Below, one piece after another: positions 37,472 through 46,019 of a stretch of DNA of 64,000 nt. The notes below the pieces were generated by a model. The model made no database searches and was not told the DNA's origin. It saw nothing but the letters and a program-made list of their open reading frames with translations. This stretch comes from Castellaniella hirudinis (GTDB taxonomy: Bacteria > Pseudomonadota > Gammaproteobacteria > Burkholderiales > Burkholderiaceae_B): assembly GCF_042651965.1 (NCBI RefSeq), contig NZ_JBHSDY010000002.1, positions 62,001 through 126,000 of the forward strand, given 5' to 3'. The first letter of the stretch is position 1, and each line of letters opens with the position of its first letter. A program made the translations under genes and the position numbers.

Positions 37472-38653
37472 ATGCTCTTCGATATCGTCCACACCAGCGG
37501 CACCGTGGTCTATTTCATCTTCGTGATCCTGTTCTGGTGGATGAGCCGCGTGCCCAGAACCGATCCGGGCGCGGGCTGGTGGGCCTGCGCGCTGCTCAGC
37601 ATGGCGTCCGCACGGCTGCTGCTGTTCGCCCTGGAAGGCATCGCCACCCCACGCACGGTCACCCTCACCTATGCCGCATTCATCTGCCTGGAAAAAGTCC
37701 TCTTCGTCCTGGGCCTCATCCGGTTCCTGAAGCTGGGCATCCGCGACCGCTGGATATTCGGGCCCGCCGCGCTCATGGGCCTGTGGACGGGCGTCGCCTG
37801 GCTGACCCCCGCCTCCCTGTCGGCTTACAGCATCGGCCTGACCGCGTTCAACGCCGCCGCACTCGCCTTCGCGGCCGCCTGCTGCCTGCGCCAGCGCCAC
37901 GCGGTGTCCGGCCGCCTCATCCTCGTCACGGCGCTGGTCTCCGGCGTGCTCGCGCTGCACTGGACCACCTTTCCCCTGGCCTTCTTCCAGGCCCACTGGC
38001 GGATCATCGGCCTGGCCATCGGCTCCGCCCTGTCCCTGGTCCTGTATCTGTCGCTGCTGGCCAACGTCCTGCAGCAACTCCAGCACCGGCTGCTGGACGC
38101 CGAAGCGCACGCGCTCGAACTGGCCTACTACGATCCCCTGACCGGGCTGAACAACCAGAACTACCTCGGCAAGCTGTTCGAGCAGGCCTTGCTGCTGGCG
38201 ACCCGCCCCCACCATTTCGTGGCCGTGTTCTACATCGACCTGGACAACTTCAAGCCCATCAACGACAGCGCGGGGCACCGGACAGGCGACGAGGTGCTGA
38301 AAGCAGTCGCCCGGCGGTTGAAGGCCTGCACGCGCAGCACGGACATCAGCGCCCGCATCGGCGGCGACGAATTCATCGTCGTGGCCACGCAACTGGAACA
38401 GAACGCCCAGATCGACCTGATCGCGCGCAAGCTGCTGGCCCGCCTGAGCGAGGACATCACGATCGAAGGGGCGGCCTACACCCTGGGCGCCAGCATCGGC
38501 ATCAGTCTGTACCCGGCGCACGGAACCTCGCTGACCGCGCTGATCGAAGCCGCCGACGCAGCGATGTACCAGGTCAAATACCACGGCAAGCACGGCTATG
38601 CGATCCACGGCCGCGACGGGCCGCGCAGCGCAGAGGCGGCCAGCGCCGCCTAG
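37472..38653 (+). CDS. Membrane-anchored diguanylate cyclase (GGDEF)
   Basis: The N-terminal half (about 215 residues) is made of six to seven hydrophobic helices (TVVYFIFVILFWWM, LLLFALEGIA, YAAFICLEKVLFVLGLIRFL, LILVTALVSGVLALHW). It is followed by a linker helix and a GGDEF domain with intact catalytic loop RIGGDEFIVV and a canonical substrate region (YIDLDNFKPINDSAGHRTGDEVL). An RxxD I-site five residues upstream is absent (STDISARIGGDEF), so product inhibition may be missing. The start is placed at ATG 37472; GTG 37457 or ATG 37424/37403 are possible. Its stop overlaps the stop of the convergent phosphoesterase at CTAG. Confidence 0.88.
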   Translation: MLFDIVHTSGTVVYFIFVILFWWMSRVPRTDPGAGWWACALLSMASARLLLFALEGIATPRTVTLTYAAFICLEKVLFVLGLIRFLKLGIRDRWIFGPAALMGLWTGVAWLTPASLSAYSIGLTAFNAAALAFAAACCLRQRHAVSGRLILVTALVSGVLALHWTTFPLAFFQAHWRIIGLAIGSALSLVLYLSLLANVLQQLQHRLLDAEAHALELAYYDPLTGLNNQNYLGKLFEQALLLATRPHHFVAVFYIDLDNFKPINDSAGHRTGDEVLKAVARRLKACTRSTDISARIGGDEFIVVATQLEQNAQIDLIARKLLARLSEDITIEGAAYTLGASIGISLYPAHGTSLTALIEAADAAMYQVKYHGKHGYAIHGRDGPRSAEAASAA

Positions 38654-39786
38654 TGTGGCGAACGCAGCACGAATTGAGTGATCTCGGACGGCCGTCCCAG
38701 ACGGATCGCCAGGCCGTTCCACAGACCCGTGCCATTGCTGACGTACAACTGCATGCCGCCCACCTGGTACAGGCCGGACACGAAGCCCGCGTTGGCCCAC
38801 TTCGTCAACAGGTGTGGTCCCAGGATCTGCCCGCCATGCGTGTGGCCGGACAATTGCAGCGCCACCCCGGCCTGCGCGTGCTGCGCCGCGCCCTCCGGGC
38901 GGTGGTCCAGCAGGATCACCGGCACGCCCGGCTCCAGGCCCTTCAGGGCTGCGTCCAGGTCGGGACGCGGCAGCCCGAACGGCACCGCTTGGCGGTCGGT
39001 GATTCCGGCCACCGCCAGCGCGGCGTCGCCGCGCCGGATGAGGACGTGGGCGTTCTCCAGCATGTCCAGACCCAACGCCCGGTAGGCCGCCATCCAGCGC
39101 TGGTAGTCGGCGTAGTACTCGTGATTGCCGGGGATCGCCAGCACGCCGTCGCGCGCCCGCAAATCATGCAGGGGGTGCACGTCGGCCGCCCGAGCCTCGG
39201 GCGAGCCGTCGGCCAGGTCGCCCGTGATCACGATCAGGTCGGCATTCAGGGCATTGGCCTTTGCCACCACGGCTGCCTGCCAGTATTCCGGCAACAGGCG
39301 GCTGGCATGCAAATCGGTCAGTTGTACGAGGCGGTAGCCATCGAAGGCCGGCGACAGGCCGGGCAGCGTCAGTTCCAGGGTCTTGACGTCAGGCACCCGG
39401 ACCGCCTGCCAGATGCCGAGGGTCGCCAGGATCAGGGCCAGCGCGCCCAACGACAGGTGCAGCGCCCGCCCGCCCAGGATGGCCCGCCCTGCGTCGCGCG
39501 CCACCAGGAACACCAGCCCGCCCGCCACGTCGCGCAGCAGCAGGAGCATCGCCAGCAACAGGAACGCGCCAAAGGCCCAGCCCAGGCCGATGAGGACGCC
39601 CTGGGGCAGTTCCGGCGACGCCAATGAACCAAAGAAGCGGCTGGTGAACCAATGGTACTGGGCCACCAGGAAGATCAGCAGCGCCAGGGCGACCCGCGTG
39701 CCGACCCCGCACGGCAGGGGCCAGATGAAACGCCCCAGCACGTACAGCCAGATGGCGCCGGTGATGAACGGCAGCGTGGAACCCAT
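38650..39786 (-). CDS. Membrane metallophosphoesterase
   Basis: The 378-aa protein has about four N-terminal TM helices (residues 5-125) and a calcineurin-like phosphoesterase domain with every metal motif: TDLHAS, VITGDLADG, GNHEYY and GHTHGGQ. It resembles YaeI/YkuE-type phosphodiesterases, some of which act on lipids; the substrate is unknown. The active site is predicted on the C-terminal side of the TM block. It shares the four bases CTAG with the stop of the convergent GGDEF gene. Confidence 0.9.
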   Translation of the reverse strand: MGSTLPFITGAIWLYVLGRFIWPLPCGVGTRVALALLIFLVAQYHWFTSRFFGSLASPELPQGVLIGLGWAFGAFLLLAMLLLLRDVAGGLVFLVARDAGRAILGGRALHLSLGALALILATLGIWQAVRVPDVKTLELTLPGLSPAFDGYRLVQLTDLHASRLLPEYWQAAVVAKANALNADLIVITGDLADGSPEARAADVHPLHDLRARDGVLAIPGNHEYYADYQRWMAAYRALGLDMLENAHVLIRRGDAALAVAGITDRQAVPFGLPRPDLDAALKGLEPGVPVILLDHRPEGAAQHAQAGVALQLSGHTHGGQILGPHLLTKWANAGFVSGLYQVGGMQLYVSNGTGLWNGLAIRLGRPSEITQFVLRSPH

Positions 39787-39945
39787 GGATCGACCCGGAA
39801 TGCGAAGGAAAGCGTCATGTTAACAACATCACGCTTCCGGCCGATCCATTCCGGGATGCGTGCCGCGCGGGTCGAAGATCAGCGGGCGGGCGCTCTGGAG
39901 ACCGGTTCAGGGGGCTGAATCAGGGATGCGTCGCAGAGATTCGTC

Positions 39946-40173
39946 TCAGGGATTTTCGAGGGCCCGATTGATGCGTTCGGGCTCCACCGCCGAAACGCCC
40001 TCGATCGCGGCCAGGGCGGCCAGCAGGTTTTCCTCGATGCTGCCGGCGATCACGCCGACGGCGACCAGTTCCCGCTCCACCGTCAGCCCCGCTTGGCGGC
40101 AATGCTCCACGACCTGGGGATAGCGGTCGCGCCAGGTTTCGTGCACCAGCACTGTCAGGTGGATCCGGGCCAT
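39946..40173 (-). CDS. Small subtilase-propeptide-like (I9-like) protein
   Basis: The 75-aa soluble protein lies 21 bp downstream of the subtilase gene on the same strand, with GGAG 7 nt before its ATG. Its ending, IEENLLAALAAIEGVSAVEPER, has the look of an inhibitor-I9/subtilisin propeptide (helix, then GV-x2-VE-x-(D/E) strand). The subtilase N-terminal region ends similarly (AILAIEPERTVYA). A stand-alone chaperone or inhibitor of the protease is a reasonable guess. Similar small proteins are sometimes labelled aldolase in databases; nothing here supports that. Confidence 0.75.
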   Translation of the reverse strand: MARIHLTVLVHETWRDRYPQVVEHCRQAGLTVERELVAVGVIAGSIEENLLAALAAIEGVSAVEPERINRALENP

Positions 40174-40194
40174 GTCACGTCTCCGTCATGTCAG

Positions 40195-41406
40195 TCATGT
40201 TTCCGATGGCGCCTGCACCAGGCCGGCGCCCACATCACGGGCGGAATCCTGCAGGGCCCGGGCGGACTGCGCCAGCCGCTCGCCCAGGCGGGCGGCGCGC
40301 GCGTCCGGGTCGGCCTGCGCGTGCAGCGCGGCCACGCCCGCCACGAACGGCGTCGCCATGCTGGTGCCGCTGATGCTGTTGTACAGCTCCGGCGCGGGCC
40401 AGGACGACAGGATGTCCACGCCGGGCGCCGCCACGTTCACCTCGCCGCCGTCGCCTTCCAGCCCGGCGCAGGAAAACGGCGCCACACGCAATTGCTCATC
40501 GACCGCGGCCACCGCCAGGATCGAAGGGCAATTGGCCGGATGGCCGACCGGCGCGACGGATTCCGGCCGATGGCTCTCGTTGCCTGCGGCCGCCACGATC
40601 AGGGTGCCGGCGGCCAGCGCGCGCCGGGCGACTTCTTCGAACACGGCCGAATAGCCCTGCCCCGGCTGCACCGGACTGCCCAGCGACATGGAGACGATGT
40701 GGCAACCGTGCTCGACGGCCCAGTCGATGCCTTCCAGGATGCCGCTATCGCCGCCGCTGCCTTCGTCGCCCAGCACCTTGCCCACGTACAGTTCCGCCTC
40801 GCCGGCCACGCCGTAACGGGGCTGCGAAGCGGGCGCCGCCGGACCGGCTGCGATGCCCGCGCAGTGCGTGCCGTGGCCGTTGCCGTCCTGGACGGGCTGG
40901 CCTTCCACGAAGGACTGCGACACGATGTCGCGGCCGGCGAAATCCGGATGGGACAGGTCCAGGCCGGTATCCAGCACCGCGATGCGGATGCCCTTGCCCG
41001 TATAGGGCGAGGCATCCGCGCCCACCGCATGCACGCCCCAGGTCGCGCTCGCCTTGGCCTGCCGGCCGGCCTGTCCGCGCGCGGGGGCCGGCGCGCGGGC
41101 CCCCGCGGCAATGGCATAGACGGTGCGTTCGGGCTCGATCGCCAGGATGGCGCTGTTCCCGGCCGCCGCCGCATCGACCAGGCGCTGCCGGGTCTGCTCG
41201 GTGCACTGCACGCGCGCGACGCCGATGCGATCAAAGACCAGGACGCAGGGGGCGGCCCGCTCGGCCGTCGTCGCGCTCGAACGGTTGATCACGGTGACCT
41301 GGGTCAGTTCGGCGAGCGCACGGGCGCCCCCGACGGGGTCATCCGGACGCAGCAGGACGAGATAGCGCGCTGCCGCGACCCGGGCTGTGGACTGTGTGCT
41401 CGGCAT
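40195..41406 (-). CDS. S8 family (subtilisin-like) serine peptidase without signal peptide
   Basis: The 403-aa protein has the whole catalytic triad: Asp in IAVLDTGLDLSHPD, His in GNGHGTHCAGIAAG and Ser in ISGTSMATPFVAG, with the oxyanion Asn in AAAGNESHRP. The first 115 residues are a non-catalytic region that may be a propeptide. There is no signal peptide, so it may act in the cytoplasm or leave by another route. The start at 41406 (MPSTQSTARV) follows AGGAG 7 nt upstream. A 75-aa propeptide-like protein is encoded right after it. Confidence 0.9.
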   Translation of the reverse strand: MPSTQSTARVAAARYLVLLRPDDPVGGARALAELTQVTVINRSSATTAERAAPCVLVFDRIGVARVQCTEQTRQRLVDAAAAGNSAILAIEPERTVYAIAAGARAPAPARGQAGRQAKASATWGVHAVGADASPYTGKGIRIAVLDTGLDLSHPDFAGRDIVSQSFVEGQPVQDGNGHGTHCAGIAAGPAAPASQPRYGVAGEAELYVGKVLGDEGSGGDSGILEGIDWAVEHGCHIVSMSLGSPVQPGQGYSAVFEEVARRALAAGTLIVAAAGNESHRPESVAPVGHPANCPSILAVAAVDEQLRVAPFSCAGLEGDGGEVNVAAPGVDILSSWPAPELYNSISGTSMATPFVAGVAALHAQADPDARAARLGERLAQSARALQDSARDVGAGLVQAPSET

Positions 41407-41642
41407 GGATTGCTCCTCGCTGTCCGCTGACGGGATAAGCCACATTAGCACGATGCCCCAGGCCGGACAGCCCCTGGAAATGCGCGCTTTCAACATGATG
41501 GATCCTGCCATGACCCTGTCGGCCGCCCCGCGCCGCCCAATATGAACGCCGGATGAACGACGACTTCACGAAGGATTCAGGCGCCGGACTCCATACTGCC
41601 TCCATCACCGATCCGCATCGGTCCGCGCACAAGGAATCACGT

Positions 41643-42974
41643 ATGAAAATTCGAACCATCCTGACCGCTTTTCTCGGTATCCTGGCCCTGGCCTGGGCCT
41701 GGGACGCCTTGGTCCTGAACCCCATGGCAGGCGACTGGCCGTGGGTGGTCCGCAAACAGGCGATTTACCTGAGCGGCGTCTGGGCCATGGGCCTGATGTC
41801 CCTGGTCATGATCCTGGCCACCCGCCCCGCCTGGCTGGAGCCGGCGCTGGGCGGCATGGACCGCATCTACCGCCTGCACAAATGGGCCGGCATCCTGGCC
41901 ATCGTCCTGGGCGCCCTGCATTGGCTGCTGGAACTGGGCGGCGGCACCCTGCGCGCCCTGATCGGCGCCGCTGTGAACAAGCCGCCCAAGGTCGCCGTGC
42001 CGGACTTCATGACATCCAGCCACGGCCTGGCCAAGGACGTCGGCGAATGGGTGATCTACGCCCTGCTCGTCTCCCTGGTCATCACGCTGTGGAAGGCCTT
42101 CCCCTACAAGTCCTGGCGGCTCCTGCACCGCGTCATGCCCCTGCTCTACCTGGCCCTGGTGTTCCACTCCGTGGCCCTGACGCCGCTGGTCTGGTGGACG
42201 CAGCCCCTGGGCCTGATCATGGGCGTACTGATGCTCGCAGGCAGTCTGTCGGCCATTCCCGCCCTGCGCCAACGCATCGGCCGGCGCCGCCGCCACGCCG
42301 GACGCATCGAGTCCGTGCGTGCCCTGCCGGCCGGCATTACGGAAGTGACCTGTGCCATGGACGCCGGCTGGCCCGGCCACCGGGCGGGACAATTCGCCTT
42401 CGCCACCTTCGACCCTCGCGAAGGCGCCCACCCCTACACCATCGCCAGCGCCGACTCGGCCGACGCCCGCCGCCTGACCTTCCAGATCAAGGCGCTGGGC
42501 GATTACACCCGCGATCTGGCGCAGCGCCTGGAACCCGGCCGGCCGGTCCAGATCGAAGGCCCCTACGGCCGCTTCGACCACCGCCGAGGCGACGCCCGCC
42601 AGGCCTGGGTGGCCGGCGGCATCGGCATCACCCCGTTCCTGGCCTGGCTGGAATCGCTGCAGGCCCGCCCGGACAGCGCGCCCCAGGCTCAACTGCACTA
42701 CTGCGTCCGGGACGCCGCGCACGATCCCTTCATCGAACGCCTGCGGACACTCTGCGCCGCCCTGCCGCACATCACGCTGCACGTCCACGATGCCGGCGCC
42801 GGCCAGCGCCTGGACGCCGAAACCCTGCGCCGCGCAGCCGACGCCCGCCCCGGCGACGCCCTGGACGTCTGGTTCTGCGGCCCGGCCGGCCTGGCAAAGC
42901 ATCTGGAAGCCGGTTTGCGGTCCCTGGGACTGAAGGATGTTCCGGTGCACCGGGAGGCGTTCGAGATGCGATGA
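41643..42974 (+). CDS. Ferric reductase-like transmembrane flavoprotein
   Basis: The 443-aa protein has a six-helix haem-binding membrane domain (residues 5-215; the candidate haem histidines include RLHKWAG, GALHWLLEL, RLLHRVMP and LVFHSVAL). It is followed by an FAD domain (HPYTIASAD, GQFAFATF) and an NAD(P) domain (GGIGITPFLAWLESL ... DVWFCGPAGL). It is related to ferric reductases and NADPH oxidases and should pass electrons across the inner membrane, perhaps to iron or quinone. The start at 41643 follows AAGGAATC. The tRNA-Cys promoter sits at its 3' end. Confidence 0.88.
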   Translation: MKIRTILTAFLGILALAWAWDALVLNPMAGDWPWVVRKQAIYLSGVWAMGLMSLVMILATRPAWLEPALGGMDRIYRLHKWAGILAIVLGALHWLLELGGGTLRALIGAAVNKPPKVAVPDFMTSSHGLAKDVGEWVIYALLVSLVITLWKAFPYKSWRLLHRVMPLLYLALVFHSVALTPLVWWTQPLGLIMGVLMLAGSLSAIPALRQRIGRRRRHAGRIESVRALPAGITEVTCAMDAGWPGHRAGQFAFATFDPREGAHPYTIASADSADARRLTFQIKALGDYTRDLAQRLEPGRPVQIEGPYGRFDHRRGDARQAWVAGGIGITPFLAWLESLQARPDSAPQAQLHYCVRDAAHDPFIERLRTLCAALPHITLHVHDAGAGQRLDAETLRRAADARPGDALDVWFCGPAGLAKHLEAGLRSLGLKDVPVHREAFEMR

Positions 42975-43030
42975 AAAGTATCGTATAATGCTGGACTTGG
43001 CCTGGGGCACCCCAGGCCCCAGTCGTCACC

Positions 43031-43104
43031 GGCGCAATGGCAGAGTGGTGATGCAGCGGATTGCAAATCCGTGTACGTCGGTTCGATTCCGGCTTGCGCC
43101 TCCA
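43031..43104 (+). tRNA. tRNA-Cys (anticodon GCA)
   Basis: This is a complete 74-nt tRNA with acceptor stem GGCGCAA/TTGCGCC, anticodon loop TTGCAAA giving GCA, T-loop TTCGATTC and encoded CCA at 43102-43104. A TATAAT -10 lies at 42984-42989. The DNA directly 3' of it is lower in GC and carries phage relics, so this tRNA may be an old integration site. Confidence 0.97.
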
Positions 43105-43163
43105 GGCTTTACAGAGATTTGATGATTCGCAGTGTGGGGGATTTTTGACATACCCCAGATAAT

Positions 43164-43187
43164 GCCCGCCACTGAGCGGGCTTTTTT
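43164..43187 (+). terminator. Intrinsic terminator after tRNA-Cys
   Basis: GCCCGC (43164-43169), loop CACTGA, GCGGGC (43176-43181) and six T residues form a textbook rho-independent terminator about 60 nt after the tRNA. The rest of 43188-43380 shows no recognisable feature. Confidence 0.9.
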
Positions 43188-43380
43188 GTGTCTGGATTGA
43201 GGGTGCTACTGGCCGCGCCCGAGACGATGCGTTCCAAGCCATGGGAGAGACGGAGGCTTGGTTTGAGGTGCGGGTGGCAAAGCCACGTCCGATGAAAACA
43301 CATCTCCACAATGCTAAGCGGCCCAGAGACAACTGATACAAAGTAAAGCTAGCTATCCATCTCTATAAGTCCCAGACTGA

Positions 43381-43749
43381 ATGAAACGAGGCAGCAATCA
43401 CTCAAGGCCGATAACTAATCTAACAGATTGTGCCAACGCCTCTATAAAAATCGCATGCTTAGCGCGTGCGGCCCTTTGCACACTGATTTCGTCGAAATCG
43501 GAACGTTTCGCGATGGGCAACCCTGGCTCAGATGTGCATAACAAACCGGCCAGGCTACTTGGAGCCCTTATGATCCTCTACCTCTCGCCCGCTGGCGTTT
43601 TCGCCCCGAAACTTCAGGCAGCAGACATGGATTGCCCGCCGTCGCCCCCCTCCCCGTTCGACGAGCTCGAACGCAACAGGCGCCGTATTAAGCACCGTGC
43701 CCATTTTCTCAAGCTGATGAAAGAAAAATTCCCTGGATTGCCCTACTAA
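43381..43749 (+). CDS. Hypothetical protein in the tRNA-Cys island
   Basis: This frame encodes 122 aa with no recognised domain. The end is proline-rich and then basic/helical (CPPSPPSPFDELERNRRRIKHRAHFLKLMKEKFPGLPY). The first ATG has no ribosome site. An internal ATG at 43570 has GGAG 5 nt upstream and would give a 59-aa protein beginning with a signal-peptide-like stretch (MILYLSPAGVFAPKLQA). Codon use is less GC-biased than in neighbouring genes, in keeping with transferred DNA. It may not be a real gene over its whole length. Confidence 0.4.
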   Translation: MKRGSNHSRPITNLTDCANASIKIACLARAALCTLISSKSERFAMGNPGSDVHNKPARLLGALMILYLSPAGVFAPKLQAADMDCPPSPPSPFDELERNRRRIKHRAHFLKLMKEKFPGLPY

Positions 43750-43850
43750 ACCTGCAATCTGGCCACGCAGTGGTACTGCCAAACTCTTAACCTAACACCC
43801 ATGCCATCAACCCATTTTGGGCGACGGCAACCGAAATCTCGGAGTACACC

Positions 43851-43985
43851 ATGGAACAAATCAGACCCCTCAACACCCCTTCCGCCAACGAGAAGAAGGA
43901 TGAATTGCAACCGAAGCCCGCCCCCAAGGGCGGTCCTCAGGAATCCACTGGGCATGAGCGCAAGGATCAAGCGCCGAAAAAGTAA
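43851..43985 (+). CDS. Small charged hypothetical protein (44 aa)
   Basis: ATG 43851 follows GGAG with a 6-nt spacer and opens a 44-codon frame rich in Lys, Glu, Pro and Gln (ANEKKDELQPKPAPKGG, ending GHERKDQAPKK). It is soluble and probably disordered. A terminator with stem GCCGCC/GGCGGC lies about 60 nt after its stop, which supports a real transcription unit. No family is recognised. Confidence 0.45.
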   Translation: MEQIRPLNTPSANEKKDELQPKPAPKGGPQESTGHERKDQAPKK

Positions 43986-44044
43986 CGGTAGCCAAAAGGC
44001 TACTGGAGGAAGACCCAGCAATCCTTCCTTCATCTGCGCCACCA

Positions 44045-44064
44045 GCCGCCTTCGGGCGGCTTTT
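44045..44064 (+). terminator. Intrinsic terminator
   Basis: GCCGCC-TTCG-GGCGGC followed by TTTTCTTC. It lies downstream of the small 44-aa gene and just beyond the convergent spanin gene end. Confidence 0.8.
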
Positions 44065-44086
44065 CTTCGCTCTCACCAGCGTGGCC

Positions 44087-44317
44087 CTATTTGCAGTGCC
44101 GAAACTGATAGCGCTCGTTCGACAGGATGCGCTCCTGATACTTGCGATCCAGCCGCTTGGCCTGGTCCCCAGGCATATCCACCACCCGGTACACGTCGCA
44201 GAAATTACCGGCGACGGGCGCGGTGCAGCCGGTCAAACTCGTCAGGCAGAGAATCATCATCCAGCCGATCCACTTCATTGGCCACGGCATCGGCCTCTCG
44301 TTTTGCTTGCTGATCAC
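44087..44317 (-). CDS. Rz1-like outer-membrane spanin lipoprotein (phage relic)
   Basis: The 76-aa product has a hydrophobic signal and lipobox (ILCLTSLTGC), followed by a short region with paired cysteines (NFCDVYRVVD ... YQFRHC), the pattern of small phage Rz1-type o-spanins. The start is GTG 44317 behind GGAGG; ATG 44278 is an alternative. More than half of the gene is nested out of frame in the i-spanin gene, the classical Rz/Rz1 arrangement. With its partner it would fuse inner and outer membranes at lysis. Confidence 0.7.
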   Translation of the reverse strand: MISKQNERPMPWPMKWIGWMMILCLTSLTGCTAPVAGNFCDVYRVVDMPGDQAKRLDRKYQERILSNERYQFRHCK

Positions 44318-44462
44318 GTCGCATTACCTCCGTTTCTGCCTCTTGCCTGCCCGCGGACTTGCCCGACTGCCAGATAGCCAGCGCCGCGACGAGCGCAGCA
44401 CCGGCCCCGGCGACCCAGGGCCAGATGCGGCCCCACAGGCTGGTAAAAAATGCGGCGATCAT
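44205..44462 (-). CDS. Rz-like inner-membrane spanin (phage relic)
   Basis: The 85-aa protein has one N-terminal TM helix (WPWVAGAGAALVAALAIW) and a charged helical periplasmic part (QEAETEVMRRDQQAKREADAVANEVDRL), as in phage i-spanins. Its ATG overlaps the stop of the XF1762-like gene as ATGA, and its 3' part encodes the Rz1-like protein in another frame. No holin or endolysin gene is left nearby. Confidence 0.7.
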   Translation of the reverse strand: MIAAFFTSLWGRIWPWVAGAGAALVAALAIWQSGKSAGRQEAETEVMRRDQQAKREADAVANEVDRLDDDSLPDEFDRLHRARRR

Positions 44463-44896
44463 GATTCCTCCTCAGCCGCCCAGTCGCCCCACCCCCAGGC
44501 CCGCTTGTCCTCAGTCGGATGATCGTCGGCGCGCGGGCGGCTCGCGCATGACCAGCCACGCCCCCGCACATCCCACAGATGACGCCAGCCAGCAGCCCGC
44601 AGGCTGGTGCCGGGTTCACTGGCCAGCGTGTATGTGATGCCCCGCCGATATCCCAGCGCCAGGGCTACGCGGCGAGAAGCGCCCAGCAGGGCGCTGCATG
44701 CGTTGCGCGTGCCGTCCGTGCACACTCTGGTCACCTCGACCGTCAGGCCATCAGCCAGTGCGCGCGCCACCGGGCGGCCAGCAACCGCCACGCCCACCAG
44801 GCGGCCATCAGCATAGGCGGCCTGCTGCCATATGGAGCCGACCGGCGGCTTGTGGTGCCGGTGGTGCCGGGAAATCCACGCGAACGCCTCGCGCTG
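44459..44896 (-). pseudogene. XF1762-type phage protein, N-terminally broken
   Basis: The frame reads FAWISRHHRHHKPPVGS...GRLVGVAVAGRPVARAL...TRVCTDGTRNACSALLGA...GYRRGITYTLASEPGTSLRAAGW. From memory this is the core of XF1762-family phage proteins (GNAT-like). A TGA at 44897-44899 cuts off the first residues, and no start codon precedes the conserved HHRHH motif in frame. A one- or two-base change near 44890-44910 would restore an upstream ATG. A shortened product of 112 aa from GTG 44797 is conceivable. It is followed by the spanin genes through an ATGA overlap. Confidence 0.65.
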
Positions 44897-45102
44897 TCAG
44901 GCGGCATTGGAAGGGGACGGCGAAAGCCGCGCTCAAGCCCTGGTGGCGTCGTAGCCAGGGAGACGATCTGACGGAAACCAGCCGCCAGACGCTGTGCAAA
45001 TCAGCGACCCGCGCCCAGGCATCGCGGCATCTTGCCGGGCGCGGAGTTATCCGAAATCAGCTTGGAAGCAGGCTGATTCCTGATGACACTCAATACAGGC
45101 CG

Positions 45103-45504
45103 CTACCGGTCCGAGTGCATCTGAATTGCTTTGGTCCAGCGCGACTCCAGGTCGTCAATCTTGACCTGGAGTTCTCGATGCTTGGCTGCGGTCTTTTTAA
45201 GCACAGCCCTGGCAATAACCAGGGCATATGCCCCCGACCCGGCAAAAACACACACGCCGAAATTCGCAATATCCGCATTCGTGGGTTCCGCAACCCGATA
45301 CATGAAATGGTATAGGCCCGTGAAAAAGACGATGAAAAGCCAGAGCACTGTCCCGTTCTCAAGAACCCTTCTTGCTCTCCAACTGATCTTATCTGGCGTC
45401 CTTTTGGTCTGTGCTGCGGGAAACATGATGACCAGCTGGATGACAGCTACAACCAACGTGATCGTGGCAATCACCGCCATAAACACTTCCATTTTTGTCG
45501 TCAT
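45103..45504 (-). CDS. Hypothetical membrane protein with C-terminal coiled coil
   Basis: The 133-aa protein has three likely TM helices (FMAVIATITLVVAVIQLVIMF, TVLWLFIVFFTGLYHFMY, DIANFGVCVFAGSGAYALVIARAV) and a helical charged tail (KKTAAKHRELQVKIDDLESRWTKAI). GGAG lies 9 nt before the ATG. A frame on the opposite strand (45131-45535) is a mirror of these hydrophobic stretches. Lower GC suggests transferred DNA. Function is unknown; a phage superinfection or lysis role is only a thought from context. Confidence 0.6.
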   Translation of the reverse strand: MTTKMEVFMAVIATITLVVAVIQLVIMFPAAQTKRTPDKISWRARRVLENGTVLWLFIVFFTGLYHFMYRVAEPTNADIANFGVCVFAGSGAYALVIARAVLKKTAAKHRELQVKIDDLESRWTKAIQMHSDR

Positions 45505-45555
45505 TTATTGGCTCCACTCCAAGGCAGAGCCATAGCTTAAGACAAGGAGTCCACC

Positions 45556-45901
45556 ATGTCCGCATTCTGCGTATTCGGCATGACCGAGCCGCTGGCAAAG
45601 GCGCTAGCTGCCAAGAAAAGCCCCCTCCGGAAGCAAGATGACCACCGCCTGACGCCTCGATGAAATCGAGGCGTGGCGACACGACGAGGCCAAGCGGATC
45701 TTCTCAAAGGGCCGCGCCCGTCAGGTATCCGCCCTGTTCGACGCGCCGCAGTTCTGCGAAGACTGGATGGCTTTGGCCCGGCGCACCACGAAAACATCCC
45801 GCCTGAAAACCATGGTCCGCAACATCAAGCGAGACGGCGCCGGAAACCCGGTATTGAACAAAAAGACGAAGCGCCCGGTGATGGCCTGGTGCCCGCTTTG
45901 A
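45556..45901 (+). pseudogene. Phage-type conserved protein, frameshifted
   Basis: ATG 45556, with AGGAG upstream, opens MSAFCVFGMTEPLAKALAAKK, which ends at a TGA at 45661. Shifting by one base near 45655-45660 continues as DEIEAWRHDEAKRIFSKGRA...VSALFDAPQFCEDWMALARRTTK...NKKTKRPVMAWCPL to 45901. The two parts together match, from memory, a short conserved protein of betaproteobacterial prophages. The single indel makes it a pseudogene unless it is an assembly error. Confidence 0.65.
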
Positions 45902-45978
45902 AAACGCCTGCATGACTCGGATATGAGTAGTGCCGAGGTCCAGGCCGCACCCGATTGCGTCAAGTCGGGAAAACAACA

Positions 45979-46003
45979 GGGGGCCAATGTTTCAAAGGCC
46001 CCC
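45979..46003. terminator. Hairpin downstream of the first cold-shock gene
   Basis: GGGGGCC (45979-45985) pairs with GGCCCCC (45997-46003) around an 11-nt loop, 17 nt after the minus-strand csp stop. On the minus strand the tail TGTTGTTTTC is only moderately T-rich. Confidence 0.5.
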
Positions 46004-46019
46004 TTCACATCCAATCTGA

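Noticed and set aside
44698..45315. A 205-codon plus-strand frame across the XF1762-type relic and the next gap
   Set aside because: It is antisense to the conserved phage-protein frame, and its sequence has no family likeness or ribosome site.
45131..45535. A 134-codon plus-strand membrane-like frame
   Set aside because: Its hydrophobic stretches mirror those of the minus-strand gene 45103-45504, which has a better ribosome site and a coiled-coil tail.
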